Below, piece by piece: positions 63,756-64,000 of a stretch of 64,000 nucleotides of DNA. Within the stretch, counting starts at the first letter, position 1. Each line of letters begins with the position of its first letter. Made by a program: the position numbers and the translations under genes. This DNA is from Methylobacillus rhizosphaerae. Lineage in GTDB: Bacteria > Pseudomonadota > Gammaproteobacteria > Burkholderiales > Methylophilaceae. Below the pieces are notes generated by a model that worked only from the letters and a program-made list of their open reading frames with translations, did not search any database and was not told the DNA's origin. The stretch lies in assembly GCF_900187985.1 (NCBI RefSeq), contig NZ_FZOA01000002.1, positions 189,805-253,804 of the forward strand, in the 5' to 3' direction.

Positions 63756-64000
63756 CCGAACTCCTGCGCATCGAGAATCTCACCATTACGCCAAAGGCAG
63801 AGCCGGGGCGTGCATTGGTCAGCCAGGTTTCGTTTGCGCTGGAGGCAGGCAAGACAACCTGCATCGTCGGTGAATCAGGCAGCGGAAAAAGCCTGACCGC
63901 ACTGGCAGTGATGGGGCTGTTGTCTGACCAGTTGCAGCTTGGTCAAGGCAATATTGTCTTCAAGGGTTTCAATATTACGCATGCGAGTCATGCCGAGTTG
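63752..64000 (+). CDS. ABC transporter ATP-binding protein, 3' end outside window
   Basis: First 83 codons visible. ABC ATPase with Walker A CIVGESGSGKSLTALAVMGLL, typical of the peptide/nickel (Opp/Dpp, YejF) group. Frame remains open at the window edge. ATGA overlap with hisS suggests co-transcription. Substrate cannot be read from this part. Confidence 0.85.
   Translation, partial: MTELLRIENLTITPKAEPGRALVSQVSFALEAGKTTCIVGESGSGKSLTALAVMGLLSDQLQLGQGNIVFKGFNITHASHAEL

Overview
The window comes from an obligate-type methylotroph of the Betaproteobacteria, most likely family Methylophilaceae (Methylobacillus or Methylovorus-like). This rests on gene content: a complete formyltransferase/hydrolase complex, tetrahydromethanopterin (H4MPT) C1 enzymes, cofactor-biosynthesis genes, and ribulose monophosphate (RuMP) cycle genes beside them. 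The species is not proven from the sequence.

Layout. 1-8.2 kb: 3' part of fabV, a 7Fe ferredoxin, then a leftward assimilatory sulfate reduction cluster (TSUP permease, cysI, DUF934 gene, cysD, cysN) diverging from cysB; no cysH is present. 8.3-11.7 kb: HerA-like ATPase, YigZ/IMPACT protein, a small membrane protein and an OmpA-family lipoprotein. 11.8-31.4 kb is the C1 island. Leftward fhcBADC faces a rightward set across a shared promoter region: beta-RFAP synthase, mtdB, ATP-grasp, mch, RimK-like ATP-grasp, CitG-like. Next come tal, hps, hpi and fae. Then a HisA-like gene lies divergent to a run of tightly overlapping genes that look like methylofuran and pterin cofactor synthesis (MfnD-like, MfnF-like, pabB, MfnE-like, pterin carbinolamine dehydratase).

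31.4-33.7 kb is a decayed accessory patch: an AbiEi/AbiEii toxin-antitoxin pair with a frameshifted toxin, a frameshifted relic gene and a strongly G-rich non-coding stretch. 33.8-45 kb is a complete-looking tad locus (flp, tadV, tadE, rcpC, rcpA, tadZ, tadA, tadB, tadC, tadD, DUF3613 gene, tadG) ending in a strong terminator. 45.3-52.2 kb has an SMR exporter, small stress-type proteins and a leftward RND heavy-metal-type efflux operon. Two tRNA-Leu genes on opposite strands (52.4 and 54.7 kb) bracket a gene-poor patch of very small genes. 54.8-64 kb is ordinary housekeeping: rnr, rlmB, ndk, rlmN, a short pilF/pilW-like gene, rodZ, ispG, hisS and the start of an ABC transporter ATPase.

How it fits together. 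Fae joins formaldehyde to H4MPT, MtdB oxidises methylene-H4MPT, Mch opens methenyl-H4MPT, and Fhc transfers the formyl group to methylofuran and releases formate. Hps, Hpi and Tal assimilate formaldehyde through RuMP. The ATP-grasp, CitG-like, HisA-like, MfnD/E/F-like, PabB and carbinolamine dehydratase genes plausibly make H4MPT and methylofuran. The least understood parts are the three ATP-grasp ligases, the CitG-like protein and the HisA-like protein.
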